Position numbers and translations under genes: made by a program | The notes under the pieces: model-generated | What the model was told of the DNA's origin: nothing | The model's input: only the letters and a program-made list of their open reading frames with translations | Databases searched by the model: none | DNA from: Elusimicrobium minutum Pei191 | GTDB taxonomy: Bacteria > Elusimicrobiota > Elusimicrobia > Elusimicrobiales > Elusimicrobiaceae | DNA: 64,000 bases | Direction of reading: 5' to 3' | NCBI RefSeq assembly: GCF_000020145.1 | Contig: NC_010644.1 | Location: 930,001-994,000, forward strand | Part shown: positions 35,255 through 44,211 of the stretch, piece after piece | Numbering within the stretch: the first letter of the stretch is position 1 | Layout of the letters: each line of letters begins with the position of its first letter

Positions 35255-36151
35255 ATGAACAAAAACTTATCTGAACTAAACAAACAACTGCAAGAAAAAG
35301 TGCTTAATTTAGTCCCGAAACCGGGCAGCTTTGCCACTGATATAAAAGGTCTTAGAATATTTAGAAGAAACCAGCCCGAAGAGGCAAGAAAATGTTTTTA
35401 TAAGCCTATCATTGCTTTAATGCTGCAAGGCAGCAAACAATGTGTTTTCAACGCTGAGAAAATAGAATATGTAGCAAACGAATGTCTGGTAACAAGTATT
35501 GATATACCAAGCGCAAGCAGAATTACGGACGCCTCCCCCGAAAAGCCGTGTATAGGAGTTACACTGGGAATAGACAGCTTTATAATAAAACAGCTTATCA
35601 TTGAAACCAATCTTTTAAAAACAGATTATCCCGCCCAAAGAGCAGTTGGCGTAACAAAGGCTAACAGCGAAATACTGGACGCGTTTTTACGTATTGTAAC
35701 GCTTTTAGAGCAGCCCAAAGAACAGCAAAATATTTTAGCTCCCATGATTATACGCGAAATTTACTACCGCCTGCTTATGACGCCTGTAGGCGAGCAGCTT
35801 AGAATGGTAAATACTGTCGGCACAAAAAGCAACCAAATTGCCACGGCAATAGAATGGCTTAAAGAAAACTTTAAAGAAGAATTGAATGTTGAGAAACTTG
35901 CCGCAAAGGTAAATATGTCCCCTTCCTCTTTTTACCGTAATTTTAGAAAGGTAACAGATGTAAGCCCTTTGCAATACCAAAAACAATTACGCTTATATGA
36001 AGCGCAGCGTTTGATGGTGTCTGATAATTTGGATGCTGCTAACGCCGGATACGCCGTAGGATATGAAAGCCCCACACAATTTAACAGAGAATATAAACGA
36101 ATGTTCGGCAACCCGCCGAAAACAGATATAAAAATACTACAAACTCTTTAG
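35255..36151 (+). CDS. AraC-family transcriptional regulator
   Basis: 298 residues: an N-terminal AraC_N effector domain (ARKCFYKPIIALMLQGSKQ near 45, with CLVTSIDIPS) and a C-terminal double HTH (LNVEKLAAKVNMSPSSFYRNFRKV near 210 and AGYAVGYESPTQFNREYKRMFG near 268). SD-like AGAGG precedes the ATG. Divergently placed from the exported hydrolase and CMD genes, so it likely activates them in response to a small molecule. Confidence 0.9.
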   Translation: MNKNLSELNKQLQEKVLNLVPKPGSFATDIKGLRIFRRNQPEEARKCFYKPIIALMLQGSKQCVFNAEKIEYVANECLVTSIDIPSASRITDASPEKPCIGVTLGIDSFIIKQLIIETNLLKTDYPAQRAVGVTKANSEILDAFLRIVTLLEQPKEQQNILAPMIIREIYYRLLMTPVGEQLRMVNTVGTKSNQIATAIEWLKENFKEELNVEKLAAKVNMSPSSFYRNFRKVTDVSPLQYQKQLRLYEAQRLMVSDNLDAANAGYAVGYESPTQFNREYKRMFGNPPKTDIKILQTL

Positions 36152-36389
36152 CTTATATTAAAACACAAACCCAGCCAATTCTATAAAAACATTTGGCATA
36201 GTGCGGTAAAAAAATAAGCAGAAGTTTGGCTTTCCCATCATAGTAAATTTAAATATTTATATAGAAATAAAAAAAATAAAAATCAGCCTTATTTATACAG
36301 ATAAACAGGATTTTAAAATTAAAAAAATATTAAATTTTTGCTAAGTAACTTCTATATATAAATACAATCTATTTTGCTAAATAATTATG
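36152..36389. other. AT-rich intergenic stretch
   Basis: No gene seen. A TATATATAAATAC sequence near 36352 might be a -10 region for transcripts ending at 36426 or 36584. Confidence 0.5.
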
Positions 36390-36426
36390 AAACTCCCCGG
36401 GCTCACGCTTCCGGGGTTTCTTTTGT
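36390..36426 (+). terminator. Intrinsic terminator
   Basis: Stem AACTCCCCGG / CCGGGGTTTC followed by TTTTGTTT on the plus strand. Confidence 0.7.
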
Positions 36427-36439
36427 TTCAAAGCTTCAC

Positions 36440-36584
36440 TTTACGGTCTCAATAGCAAATAGTAACGCCTCCGCAGCAACAAGGCGGGAGGCGTTGTGAA
36501 GTAAGCAGGCCGACCATCCTTTGGCTTACCCAGGGAGGGGTGTGTAGTCCGTAAAAAAAGACGTCTTAAAAAGACGTCTTTTTC
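36440..36584 (+). ncRNA. Candidate structured non-coding RNA
   Basis: A closed three-element fold precedes a terminator. Closing stem TTTACGG (36440-36446) / CCGTAAA (36549-36555). Hairpin AACGCCTCC / GGAGGCGTT (36464-36495), nine perfect pairs. Hairpin GTAAGC / GCTTAC (36501-36529). Then a G-rich stretch (CAGGGAGGGG) and a perfect terminator. It is GC-rich in an AT-rich gap. I could not match it to tmRNA, RNase P, SRP, 6S or a common riboswitch. Strand is uncertain because the terminator works in both directions. Confidence 0.5.
36551..36584. terminator. Bidirectional intrinsic terminator
   Basis: Stem AAGACGTCTT / AAGACGTCTT with A- and T-runs. It could end both the RNA candidate and the flavodoxin transcript. 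Confidence 0.75.
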
Positions 36585-36684
36585 GTTTATTATAATCCTT
36601 TTCGCAAGTTACACAATTTCCCCCTGCAAAAAAGATTTTCCACCCCAATAAAACTAAAGCACAAAATAAAGTATGGGGATAAAA

Positions 36685-37110
36685 TTAAGAAGCGGCTAGA
36701 GTTTTACCGTATTCCTCACATTTTGTCATGCCGTAGGCGTCGGGCATAAGATTAATTGTAAGGCCTTCAGCCACAAGGTTGGCGCCTGCAGCTTTAACCC
36801 TCTCTTCCCAATCGCGCATCCATTGGCCCGTACCCCAGTCATAAGAGCCGAACAACGCAACCTTTTTGCCGGAAATATTACCCTCTAAAGAAGACATAAA
36901 AGGTTCCATTTCGCTTTCTTCCAAAACTTCGGCACCCATTGAGGGACATCCCAAAACTATAATATCACTGTTAATAAATTCTGGGTTAACGCCCCCTACC
37001 GGGTAAACTTTTACATCAGCGCCGGCCTGTCTGGCGCCGTCGGCTATGGCATTGGCCATCATTTCCGTATTTCCCGTACCGCTCCAGTACACAACAGATA
37101 TCTTGCTCAT
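36685..37110 (-). CDS. Flavodoxin
   Basis: A 141-residue FMN electron carrier. The phosphate loop is WSGTGNTEMMANAIADG at residues 9-25, and the isoalloxazine region shows GCPSMGAEVLEE near 54 and FGSYDWGTGQWM near 87. SD AGGAGG precedes the ATG. Flavodoxins often replace ferredoxin in iron limitation. It shares a divergent promoter region containing a perfect palindrome (37151-37176) with the metallophore-like operon, which suggests joint metal-responsive control. Confidence 0.93.
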   Translation of the reverse strand: MSKISVVYWSGTGNTEMMANAIADGARQAGADVKVYPVGGVNPEFINSDIIVLGCPSMGAEVLEESEMEPFMSSLEGNISGKKVALFGSYDWGTGQWMRDWEERVKAAGANLVAEGLTINLMPDAYGMTKCEEYGKTLAAS

Positions 37111-37150
37111 AAAAAATATCCTCCTATTGCAAATTTACTTTTTTAGATAT

Positions 37151-37176
37151 ATAATGTTAGCTGTAACTAACATTAT
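37151..37176. promoter_or_regulatory. Perfect palindromic operator
   Basis: Arms ATAATGTTAG / CTAACATTAT (10 of 10) around CTGTAA, in the gap between flavodoxin and the ABC transporter operon. TTAG/CTAA half-sites are reminiscent of DtxR/MntR-type sites (inference). It can serve both divergent promoters. Confidence 0.75.
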
Positions 37177-37211
37177 TAATCATACCTAAATTATTGGAAG
37201 ATTGCAAATAT

Positions 37212-38990
37212 ATGAAAAAAGAAACAAAAAAACGCGGGCTGACCCGTCTTATAGAAATAGCGGGCACCAAAAAATGGTGGCTGTTAGGATCAATGACGCT
37301 GGCGGTATTAGCATCTATCGCCCAGTTTGTGCCTTATCTGGCAATATTTAACATAGTAAAAGAATTAGGCCTTAATATTAACACGCCGGAACTGATAAAC
37401 AAGGCCGATATTTGGTTTTGGGGAAAAGTAAGCCTTTGGGCAATAGTCGCTTTCGGGGTACTTACTTTTACCTCGTTAATATTATCACACATAGCGGCCT
37501 TTAATATTCTTTATGAACTGCGCATGATGATAAGCAAAAAAATGCCTAAACTGCCTTTAGGTTTTTTTACGGTAAGTTCGTCAGGCCAGTTAAAAAAAGT
37601 AATGTCCGAAGACGTGGAAAGAATAGAACTTTTTGTGGCGCATAATATACCGGATTTAACAACAGCGTTTGTTTTTCCCCTTCTTGTTATAGGTTATCTT
37701 TTTACTATCGACTGGCGTCTTGCCTTAGTACTTTTAGCGGTAATAATAATAGCGGTGGCGTTTCAAAGTTCAATGTATTTAAATAAAAATGCCATTGCAA
37801 GCCAATATAAATACCATGAAATTTTGGGCAAATTAAACGCAAGCATAATAGAATATGTACGCGGCATGCAGGTAATAAAGATATTTAACCGCTCGGCGGG
37901 TGCTTTTAAAAAATTAAAAGAAAATATTCTGCGTTATCGTGATTACGTTATAAAAGTAACTGAATTTTACGCTTTGCCATATTTGGGGTTTTATAACACT
38001 CTTTCCGCAGTGCTTTTAATACTTATTCCGGCATCTATATTATTTTTAATTAAGGCGCCTTCTTACACAGGCTATCTGCCCACGGTTTTAATGTTTTTAC
38101 TTTTAGGCGGCGGTATATTCTTCCCCTTTTTAAAACTTATGTGGATGACAAACCTTCTTATGCAAAACAGTATGGGTATAGGCTTAATTGACAATATTTT
38201 AAAACAAGAAGAAATAAAAGAAACCGAAAATCCTAAAATGCCAAAAGACTCTTCCATTGAGTTTAAAGACGTTTCTTTCGCCTATAAAAATAATGAAGTG
38301 TTAAAAAATATTACCTTTATCGCCGCTCCCGGCACTCTTACAGCGCTTGTGGGACCGTCTGGCGCGGGTAAATCAACAATAGCCATGCTTACCGCCCGTT
38401 TTTGGGATATAAAAAAAGGTGAAATCAAAATAGGCGGCGTTAATATAAAAGATATTCCTTTTTCAAAACTTATGGATAATATTTCCTTCGTATTTCAAGA
38501 CAATATGCTGTTTTTTGACACTATTGAGGAAAATATACGCATGGGTAATAAAACCGCTTCTAAAGAAGACGTGGTTAACGCGGCAAAAGCAGCGCATTGT
38601 CATGAATTTATTGTTAATTTAGATAAAGGTTATGACACGCTTGTAGGAGAGGGCGGCACATATCTTTCCGGCGGGGAAGCACAGCGCGTGGCGCTTGCCA
38701 GAGTTATATTAAAAAACTCTCCCATACTTCTTTTAGACGAGGCCACCGCATACGCCGATCCTGAAAATGAGGGTAAAATATTAAAATCATTTTCCTCTCT
38801 TATAAAGGAGAAAACCGTTATAGTTATAGCGCACCGTCTTTCCACTATAACCGGGGCAGACCAAATACTTGTTGTTGACGGCGGCAAAATAAAAGAACAA
38901 GGCACACATGAGGAATTGCTTTTGGCGGGAGGCTTATATAAAAACATGTGGGAAACATACAGCCAAACGCGCGATTGGAGGATAAAATGA
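37212..38990 (+). CDS. ABC half-transporter, YbtP/IrtA-like
   Basis: 592 residues from the ATG at 37212. Six membrane segments (about 20-310) precede an ATPase with Walker A GPSGAGKST near 390, signature YLSGGEAQRVA near 490 and Walker B ILLLDEATAYADPENE. The ATAYADPENE stretch, where most exporters have TSALD, is what I associate with the YbtPQ/IrtAB group that imports metal-loaded siderophores despite an exporter fold. The second half-transporter overlaps it, so the two likely form a heterodimer. First gene of the metal-type operon. Confidence 0.88.
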   Translation: MKKETKKRGLTRLIEIAGTKKWWLLGSMTLAVLASIAQFVPYLAIFNIVKELGLNINTPELINKADIWFWGKVSLWAIVAFGVLTFTSLILSHIAAFNILYELRMMISKKMPKLPLGFFTVSSSGQLKKVMSEDVERIELFVAHNIPDLTTAFVFPLLVIGYLFTIDWRLALVLLAVIIIAVAFQSSMYLNKNAIASQYKYHEILGKLNASIIEYVRGMQVIKIFNRSAGAFKKLKENILRYRDYVIKVTEFYALPYLGFYNTLSAVLLILIPASILFLIKAPSYTGYLPTVLMFLLLGGGIFFPFLKLMWMTNLLMQNSMGIGLIDNILKQEEIKETENPKMPKDSSIEFKDVSFAYKNNEVLKNITFIAAPGTLTALVGPSGAGKSTIAMLTARFWDIKKGEIKIGGVNIKDIPFSKLMDNISFVFQDNMLFFDTIEENIRMGNKTASKEDVVNAAKAAHCHEFIVNLDKGYDTLVGEGGTYLSGGEAQRVALARVILKNSPILLLDEATAYADPENEGKILKSFSSLIKEKTVIVIAHRLSTITGADQILVVDGGKIKEQGTHEELLLAGGLYKNMWETYSQTRDWRIK

Positions 38991-40726
38991 TTAAAATTTT
39001 AAACGCCGCCACACAAGGGCAGGCAAAAAAAATGTTACCCATGCTGGGGTGGACAGTATTGGAATACGCTTTAAGAGGCGCGCCTTACGCCGTTTTACTT
39101 TTTGTAGTTTACGAACTTTTCAAACCGCTTGAAACGCCCGGCGCAATTCTTAACACGGCAGCTATAATGAAAGCATGTATTATCCTTTTTATTATAATCG
39201 TACTTTTATGCATTGTTAACACAAAGTCTTTCTTTAGCGCGTATAAAGACGGTTACACAATTTGCGCGGGCGTGCGCCTTAAAATGGCCGACCACTTAAG
39301 AAGACTGTCCATGGGTTTTTACAACGCAAAAGACCCCGGCGATATAGGTGCATACCTTGTTAACGATTACGCCAACATAGAACAGCTTGTAACGCATCTT
39401 GTGCCGCAGGTTGTAGGCGGAGTGACAATGCCTTTAGTATTGCTTATAAGTTTGGCGTTTTTTAATTTAAAACTTGCGCTGGCCGCGGGCGGCGTAATTT
39501 TGCTTGCCTTGCCCGCTTTGCTGATATCTATAAAAATATGCAGATTCGCGGGCAAAATTCACCAGCAGACAAAAACTTCCGCAGATTCACGCATGATTGA
39601 GTATATACAAGGCATAAAATTTATTAAAGCCTTTAATTTAGGCGGTGATAAATTTGAAAGGCTTGAAAACGCTTTCAGAAAATTAAAAATAGACAGCATA
39701 CGTTTAGAAGGTGGCAGCGGCCCCACTATTATATTAAGCTCGCTTGTATTAAATACGGGTATAGTTATTATAATGCTTTACGGTTTTAAGCTGTTTACAG
39801 CGGGCCAGCTGGAACTTTCTGTTTATCTGATGTTTTTAATTTTAGGCAGCCGTATATACGAACCGCTTTTGCAGTCCCTTATTTTTATAGGATTGATTAC
39901 ATATATGAACCTTGGCGTTGAAAGAATGGAAACACTCAGGAAAACACCCCCTATAAAGGAAGGTAAAAACAATGAAAAAATTAAAAACTTTGATATTGAG
40001 TTTGAGGATATAACGTTTTCTTACCATAACAAGCAGGTAATTAAAAACCTAAGCGCTAAAATAAACTCACACGCTTTAACCGCTTTTGTGGGGCCTTCCG
40101 GCTCGGGCAAAACAACTCTTACGCGCCTTATAGCCCGCTTTTGGGACGTTGACAGCGGCGCGGTTAAATTAAACGGCGTTAATATAAAAGATTACAAACT
40201 TGATAATCTGCTTTCTTGTATATCCATGATATTTCAAGACGTGTATTTGTTTAAAGACACAATATACAACAATATAAAAATAGGTAAAGAGGACGCTACT
40301 GAAGAAGAAATATTTGAAGCCGCCAAAAAAGCGCGCTGCCATGATTTTATAATGGCGCTTCCTAACCAGTATAACACCTTGGTTGGGGAGGCCGGCTCCA
40401 CTCTATCCGGAGGGGAAAGACAGCGTATTTCCATAGCTAGAGCAATACTTAAAGACGCCCCTATAATTTTAATTGATGAAGCCACCGCTTTCCTTGACCC
40501 GGAAAACGAGCTTCATATACAACAGGCTATAAACGATTTGGTAAAGGATAAAACCGTTATCGTCATAGCCCACAGGCTAAATACCATAAGAGAGGCGGAC
40601 AATATTATTGTTATTAACAACGGTAAAGTTGAGCAGCAGGGCCGGCACGACGATCTTCTTTCCCAAGGCGGAATTTACAAAAACTTGTGGGACGAACAGC
40701 AGCTTATAAAAAATTGGAAGTTTTAA
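38987..40726 (+). CDS. ABC half-transporter, YbtQ/IrtB-like
   Basis: 579 residues. The ATG at 38987 has SD GGAGG and overlaps the previous stop (ATGA), so the half-transporters are made together. Six membrane segments lie in residues 15-300. Walker A is GPSGSGKTT near 380, signature TLSGGERQRIS near 478, Walker B IILIDEATAFLDPENE near 500. Same DPENE feature as its partner. Together they probably carry a metal chelate across the inner membrane; direction cannot be proved from sequence. Confidence 0.88.
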   Translation: MIKILNAATQGQAKKMLPMLGWTVLEYALRGAPYAVLLFVVYELFKPLETPGAILNTAAIMKACIILFIIIVLLCIVNTKSFFSAYKDGYTICAGVRLKMADHLRRLSMGFYNAKDPGDIGAYLVNDYANIEQLVTHLVPQVVGGVTMPLVLLISLAFFNLKLALAAGGVILLALPALLISIKICRFAGKIHQQTKTSADSRMIEYIQGIKFIKAFNLGGDKFERLENAFRKLKIDSIRLEGGSGPTIILSSLVLNTGIVIIMLYGFKLFTAGQLELSVYLMFLILGSRIYEPLLQSLIFIGLITYMNLGVERMETLRKTPPIKEGKNNEKIKNFDIEFEDITFSYHNKQVIKNLSAKINSHALTAFVGPSGSGKTTLTRLIARFWDVDSGAVKLNGVNIKDYKLDNLLSCISMIFQDVYLFKDTIYNNIKIGKEDATEEEIFEAAKKARCHDFIMALPNQYNTLVGEAGSTLSGGERQRISIARAILKDAPIILIDEATAFLDPENELHIQQAINDLVKDKTVIVIAHRLNTIREADNIIVINNGKVEQQGRHDDLLSQGGIYKNLWDEQQLIKNWKF

Positions 40727-40744
40727 AAGGATAAGTTTAAAAAT

Positions 40745-41836
40745 ATGAAAATAGCGGTACTTGGCAGCGGCCACGGCGGCGTGGCAATGAGCGCGGATTT
40801 AGCTTTGTCCGGTTATGACGTAAGTCTCGCGGCGGTTGAAGAGCATTCCGTAAATATAAAACTTTTGCGTTCTTTAGACGGAATTAAAATAGAGGGCTTT
40901 ACTTCAAGCGGTAAAACGCCGCAGTTCACAAAACCAAAAGTAATTACGGAGGATGTGCCCTTTGTTTTAAAAGACGCGGACATTATTATGGTAATAGTGC
41001 CGTCTTTCGCGCAAAGCGTTTATACGGACTTAATAATAAAACATGGTAAAATTAACGCTTTAGTCTTGTTTCCCTGCGGGGGCTTTTCCGCCTTGGAGTT
41101 TAGAAACAAATTAAAAATTTTAAACAGGGAAAATGATTTTATAGCGTGTGAAACATCTTCCTTTATTTACACAACAAAAATTACCGGGCCAGGTAAAGTG
41201 TTAATTAAAGGAATAAAGGATAATGTGTATTTTGCGGCCGCGCCTTCGGAAAGGACTGGCGAAGCACTTTCCGTTATAAATCAAATTTACCCGCAGTTTA
41301 AAAAAGTTCACAACGTTTGGCAAACAAGCTTTAGTAATCCAAGCGCTGTGCTTCACACAATACCAACGCTTTTAAATATGAGCCGCATAGAACAAATGGG
41401 GCCGTACCGGTATTCCCATTATGACATTACCCCCTGCATAGGCAAGATAATGGAAGCGGTTGATCGTGAACGCGTTGAGATAGCAAAACATTTATTTCCC
41501 AATCCTCCCTCATTTTTAGAAACCATGTGTAAAATCTATAATTTACAAGCTGAGAATATTTACCAGGCGGTTAAAAGCGTAAACGCTTATAATATACAAT
41601 TTTCTCCCGATGGAATGAAACACCGCTACGTTACGGAAGATATCCCCTACAGTCTTGTTCCGATAGCAACAATAGGCAAAGAACTCGGCATAGACACACA
41701 TAATATGGACGCTGTTATAAATATAGCCTGTATGGCCAATGGGGAAAATTACTGGCTTACCGGCCGCAACGCTCAAAAAATAGGTTTTGAAGCAAAACCT
41801 AAAATAAAAACAGAAAATTTGGTGTTAGCTTTATGA
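40745..41836 (+). CDS. Opine dehydrogenase (octopine/nopaline dehydrogenase family)
   Basis: 363 residues. The Rossmann part has VLGSGHGGVAMSADLALSGYDV at the N-terminus and the C-terminal helical ODH part has LHTIPTLLNMSRIEQMG near 205 (catalytic His), then YDITPCIGKIMEAVDRERVEIAKHL. These enzymes reductively join an amino group to a keto acid. CntM-type members finish staphylopine and pseudopaline metallophores. Placed between an ABC pair and an MFS exporter, a metallophore role is the best guess. No nicotianamine-like synthase or racemase is in the operon. Confidence 0.87.
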   Translation: MKIAVLGSGHGGVAMSADLALSGYDVSLAAVEEHSVNIKLLRSLDGIKIEGFTSSGKTPQFTKPKVITEDVPFVLKDADIIMVIVPSFAQSVYTDLIIKHGKINALVLFPCGGFSALEFRNKLKILNRENDFIACETSSFIYTTKITGPGKVLIKGIKDNVYFAAAPSERTGEALSVINQIYPQFKKVHNVWQTSFSNPSAVLHTIPTLLNMSRIEQMGPYRYSHYDITPCIGKIMEAVDRERVEIAKHLFPNPPSFLETMCKIYNLQAENIYQAVKSVNAYNIQFSPDGMKHRYVTEDIPYSLVPIATIGKELGIDTHNMDAVINIACMANGENYWLTGRNAQKIGFEAKPKIKTENLVLAL

Positions 41837-43221
41837 GCGCGGCAAAATTTTTAAGTAAAAATAAACTTTTAATTTTAGCCATATCGGTAGCTTCTTTTAT
41901 GGTTAATTTAGACACGTATATTATAAACGTGTCGCTCCCTTCGATAGCGGGCGGGTTTAACGCTTCCACCGCGGATATTTCGTGGGTGGCAATGGCTTAT
42001 AACCTGACGGTTGTTTCATTACTTCTTATATTCGGCAAACTGGGCGATAAAGTAGGTTTGAAATTTTTATTTATAACAGGCTTTATTATATTTACTTTAA
42101 GCTCTATACTTTGCGGCTTTGCCCCCTCGTTGCCATTTTTGGTAGCCGGCAGGCTTTTGCAAGGTATAGGCGCTTCAATACTATATGCTTTGCCGCAAGC
42201 CATGATACCCAAATACCTGCCAAAAGAAGAACGCGGCATGGCATTTGGCATACTGGCAAGCGCTGCCGCTTTAGGTATAACCCTGGGCGCGCCGCTAAGC
42301 GGCATTATAACGGGGCTTTATTCATGGAGATGGATATTTTTTATAAACCTGCCCGTAGGAATACTTGCCGTTATTGTTTTAAACTATTCAATACCTTCTA
42401 AAAACACAATAACTAAGCGCGAACCCCACTTTGACATCCCCGGCGCAGTTTTAAGTTTTTTAATGGCACTGGCATTTACTTTTTGGATAAACAGAGGCGG
42501 CATTTACGGCTGGACCGCACCTAAAATGCTTTTATGTTTAGCGTTTGCGGTAATTACGTTTGGAATATTTATAAAGAGGGAAAAAAAGGCAAAATACCCT
42601 CTTTTAGATTTAAGCCTTTTTAATAATATAACTTTTAATTTCGCCAACATAGCAATGTTTTTAGTATCGGCTTTTTTGGCGGGCACAAATTTTCTTATGC
42701 CTTTTTATCTGGCTGAAATTAAAGGCCTTTCCCCCGCGCGGACTGGAGCGGCGTTTATGGTTTATTCCGTGTCATATATGCTTACGGGGCTGGTATCTGG
42801 CAAACTGTCAGCCAAAATACCGGCCGGGAAACTTTGCGCGTGGTCAATGCTGCTGGCGTCTGTTACTTTGGCGGGGCTTGTTTATATGTTAAATACAAGC
42901 GGTATATATTACATAATTTTATACTTTACGCTAACGGGCGTGTCTTTTGCTTTCTTTATAACGTCAAATAATAATTTTGTAATGTCAATGGCGCCGGAGA
43001 ATAAAGAAGGCATGGTGTCCGGCGCGCACCGTATGGTAGGGCGCATGGGCATGCTTTGCGGCGTTGCGCTGTTTGAGGCGGTGTTTTCTTTTTACGGCTC
43101 CGAAAACCTTATAAACGGGTTTAGAGGAGCATACGCCCTTGGCGCGGCAATGTGTTTTGCCGCTATGCTTTTTTCATTAAAAAAACCAGTGTTAAAATTA
43201 AATAAAGGAGACGTAATATGA
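41833..43221 (+). CDS. MFS exporter, DHA2 (EmrB/QacA) type
   Basis: 462 residues with about 14 hydrophobic segments. Family marks: NLDTYIINVSLPSIAGGF near 25, GKLGDKVGLKFLF near 73, RLLQGIGASILYALPQAMI near 110 and the DHA2-typical WRWIFFINLPVGI near 168. Overlaps the opine dehydrogenase stop by four bases (ATGA). In staphylopine-type systems an MFS protein (CntE) exports the finished opine, and this position is equivalent. It could also be a general drug exporter. Confidence 0.88.
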   Translation: MSAAKFLSKNKLLILAISVASFMVNLDTYIINVSLPSIAGGFNASTADISWVAMAYNLTVVSLLLIFGKLGDKVGLKFLFITGFIIFTLSSILCGFAPSLPFLVAGRLLQGIGASILYALPQAMIPKYLPKEERGMAFGILASAAALGITLGAPLSGIITGLYSWRWIFFINLPVGILAVIVLNYSIPSKNTITKREPHFDIPGAVLSFLMALAFTFWINRGGIYGWTAPKMLLCLAFAVITFGIFIKREKKAKYPLLDLSLFNNITFNFANIAMFLVSAFLAGTNFLMPFYLAEIKGLSPARTGAAFMVYSVSYMLTGLVSGKLSAKIPAGKLCAWSMLLASVTLAGLVYMLNTSGIYYIILYFTLTGVSFAFFITSNNNFVMSMAPENKEGMVSGAHRMVGRMGMLCGVALFEAVFSFYGSENLINGFRGAYALGAAMCFAAMLFSLKKPVLKLNKGDVI

Positions 43222-44133
43222 AAAGAAGTTCAGTAAAAAAAATGTCCGTAATGTCAGGCCTTCTCTTGTTTTTCTTACCTTTTGCGTTAAATATTAACGC
43301 CAAAGAATACAAAAAGCCCGGTCTTTTAATTATATCCCACGGGTCAAGCAATCAGGAAGCAAATAATAAAGTTGAAACTATGGTTGAAGAGATGCGTAAA
43401 GAAAATAATGATAAAAACTATTTCCACGCAATTGAAAATGCGTTCCTGGAAGTAGGCGCGCCTACCGTAAAAACAGGGGTTGAGCGTTTACAAAAAGCGG
43501 GCTGCGACATGATTGTGGCAGTGCCCTTTTTTACAAGCCAAGACGGGCACACGCAGGAAGATATTCCCGTTGTATTGGGCCTGTCATCGGATCCGGAAAT
43601 TCTTGCCGAACTTAAAGAAGAAGGCATTGAACTTGCCAATCCAAAACTGCCAGTGGTAATAACAAAAACTCTTAATGAAACAAAACTTCTTAGAAACTTC
43701 GCTAAAAGTGAGGTTGACTCAATGTCTTTAAAAGGTAAAGAAGAAACTTTGGTTTTAGTAAGTCTTGAAAAAAATGATTATAAAGATATTGTAACACCCA
43801 AAATCGCTGAAGCTGCAAAATATGCCGCGAACGCAAAAGGCATAAAAAAACTACAAAGATACTTATTCTTGGCAGGATGAAACTTTTTGGACAAACGTAA
43901 TGCCAGCGGTAAAAGATTACTCTAAAAAAAGTAAAAAAGTTTTTGTTATTTCCATTTACACAACACGCTCCGCGCAAAGCCTGTATGACAATGCTTTAAA
44001 AGCCGCGAAAGAAAAAGGTATTAATACTGAAGAAGGTTTTGGCAAAGCGGAAATAATTTACTCACAAAATTCTTTAATAGATTATCCGCAAACGCCTAAA
44101 ATTGTTTTAGAATTCGCAAAAAAATCCTTATAA
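43218..44133 (+). pseudogene. Exported CbiX/CbiK-like chelatase, frameshifted
   Basis: Coupled to the MFS gene (ATGA overlap, SD AAAGGAG). A signal peptide (to about residue 28, NINAKEYK) precedes LLIISHGSSNQEANNKVETMVEEM, the CbiX chelatase signature, and VAVPFFTSQDGHTQEDI. The frame ends at 43880, but the C-terminal part continues in another frame (YSWQDETFW, MPAVKDYSK and onward to 44133). An A7 run at 43844-43850 is the likely site; six A would restore one 300-residue protein. Exported CbiK-type proteins bind cobalt, iron or heme in some anaerobes, which fits a metal operon. Real mutation, phase variation or sequencing error are all possible. Confidence 0.75.
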
Positions 44134-44145
44134 AAACAAAAAACT

Positions 44146-44169
44146 ACCCCCCGTTATAAAAACGGGGGG
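44146..44169 (+). terminator. Hairpin ending the metal operon
   Basis: Stem CCCCCCGTT / AACGGGGGG, with only a weak T-tract. Confidence 0.5.
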
Positions 44170-44211
44170 CTTATTACACGGGTTTTTGTTGTTACGTCCG
44201 GTATTCGGGGG

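Noticed and set aside
36388-36456. 22-codon hydrophobic ORF over the terminator hairpin
   Set aside because: It lies within the hairpin that ends transcription and has no SD.
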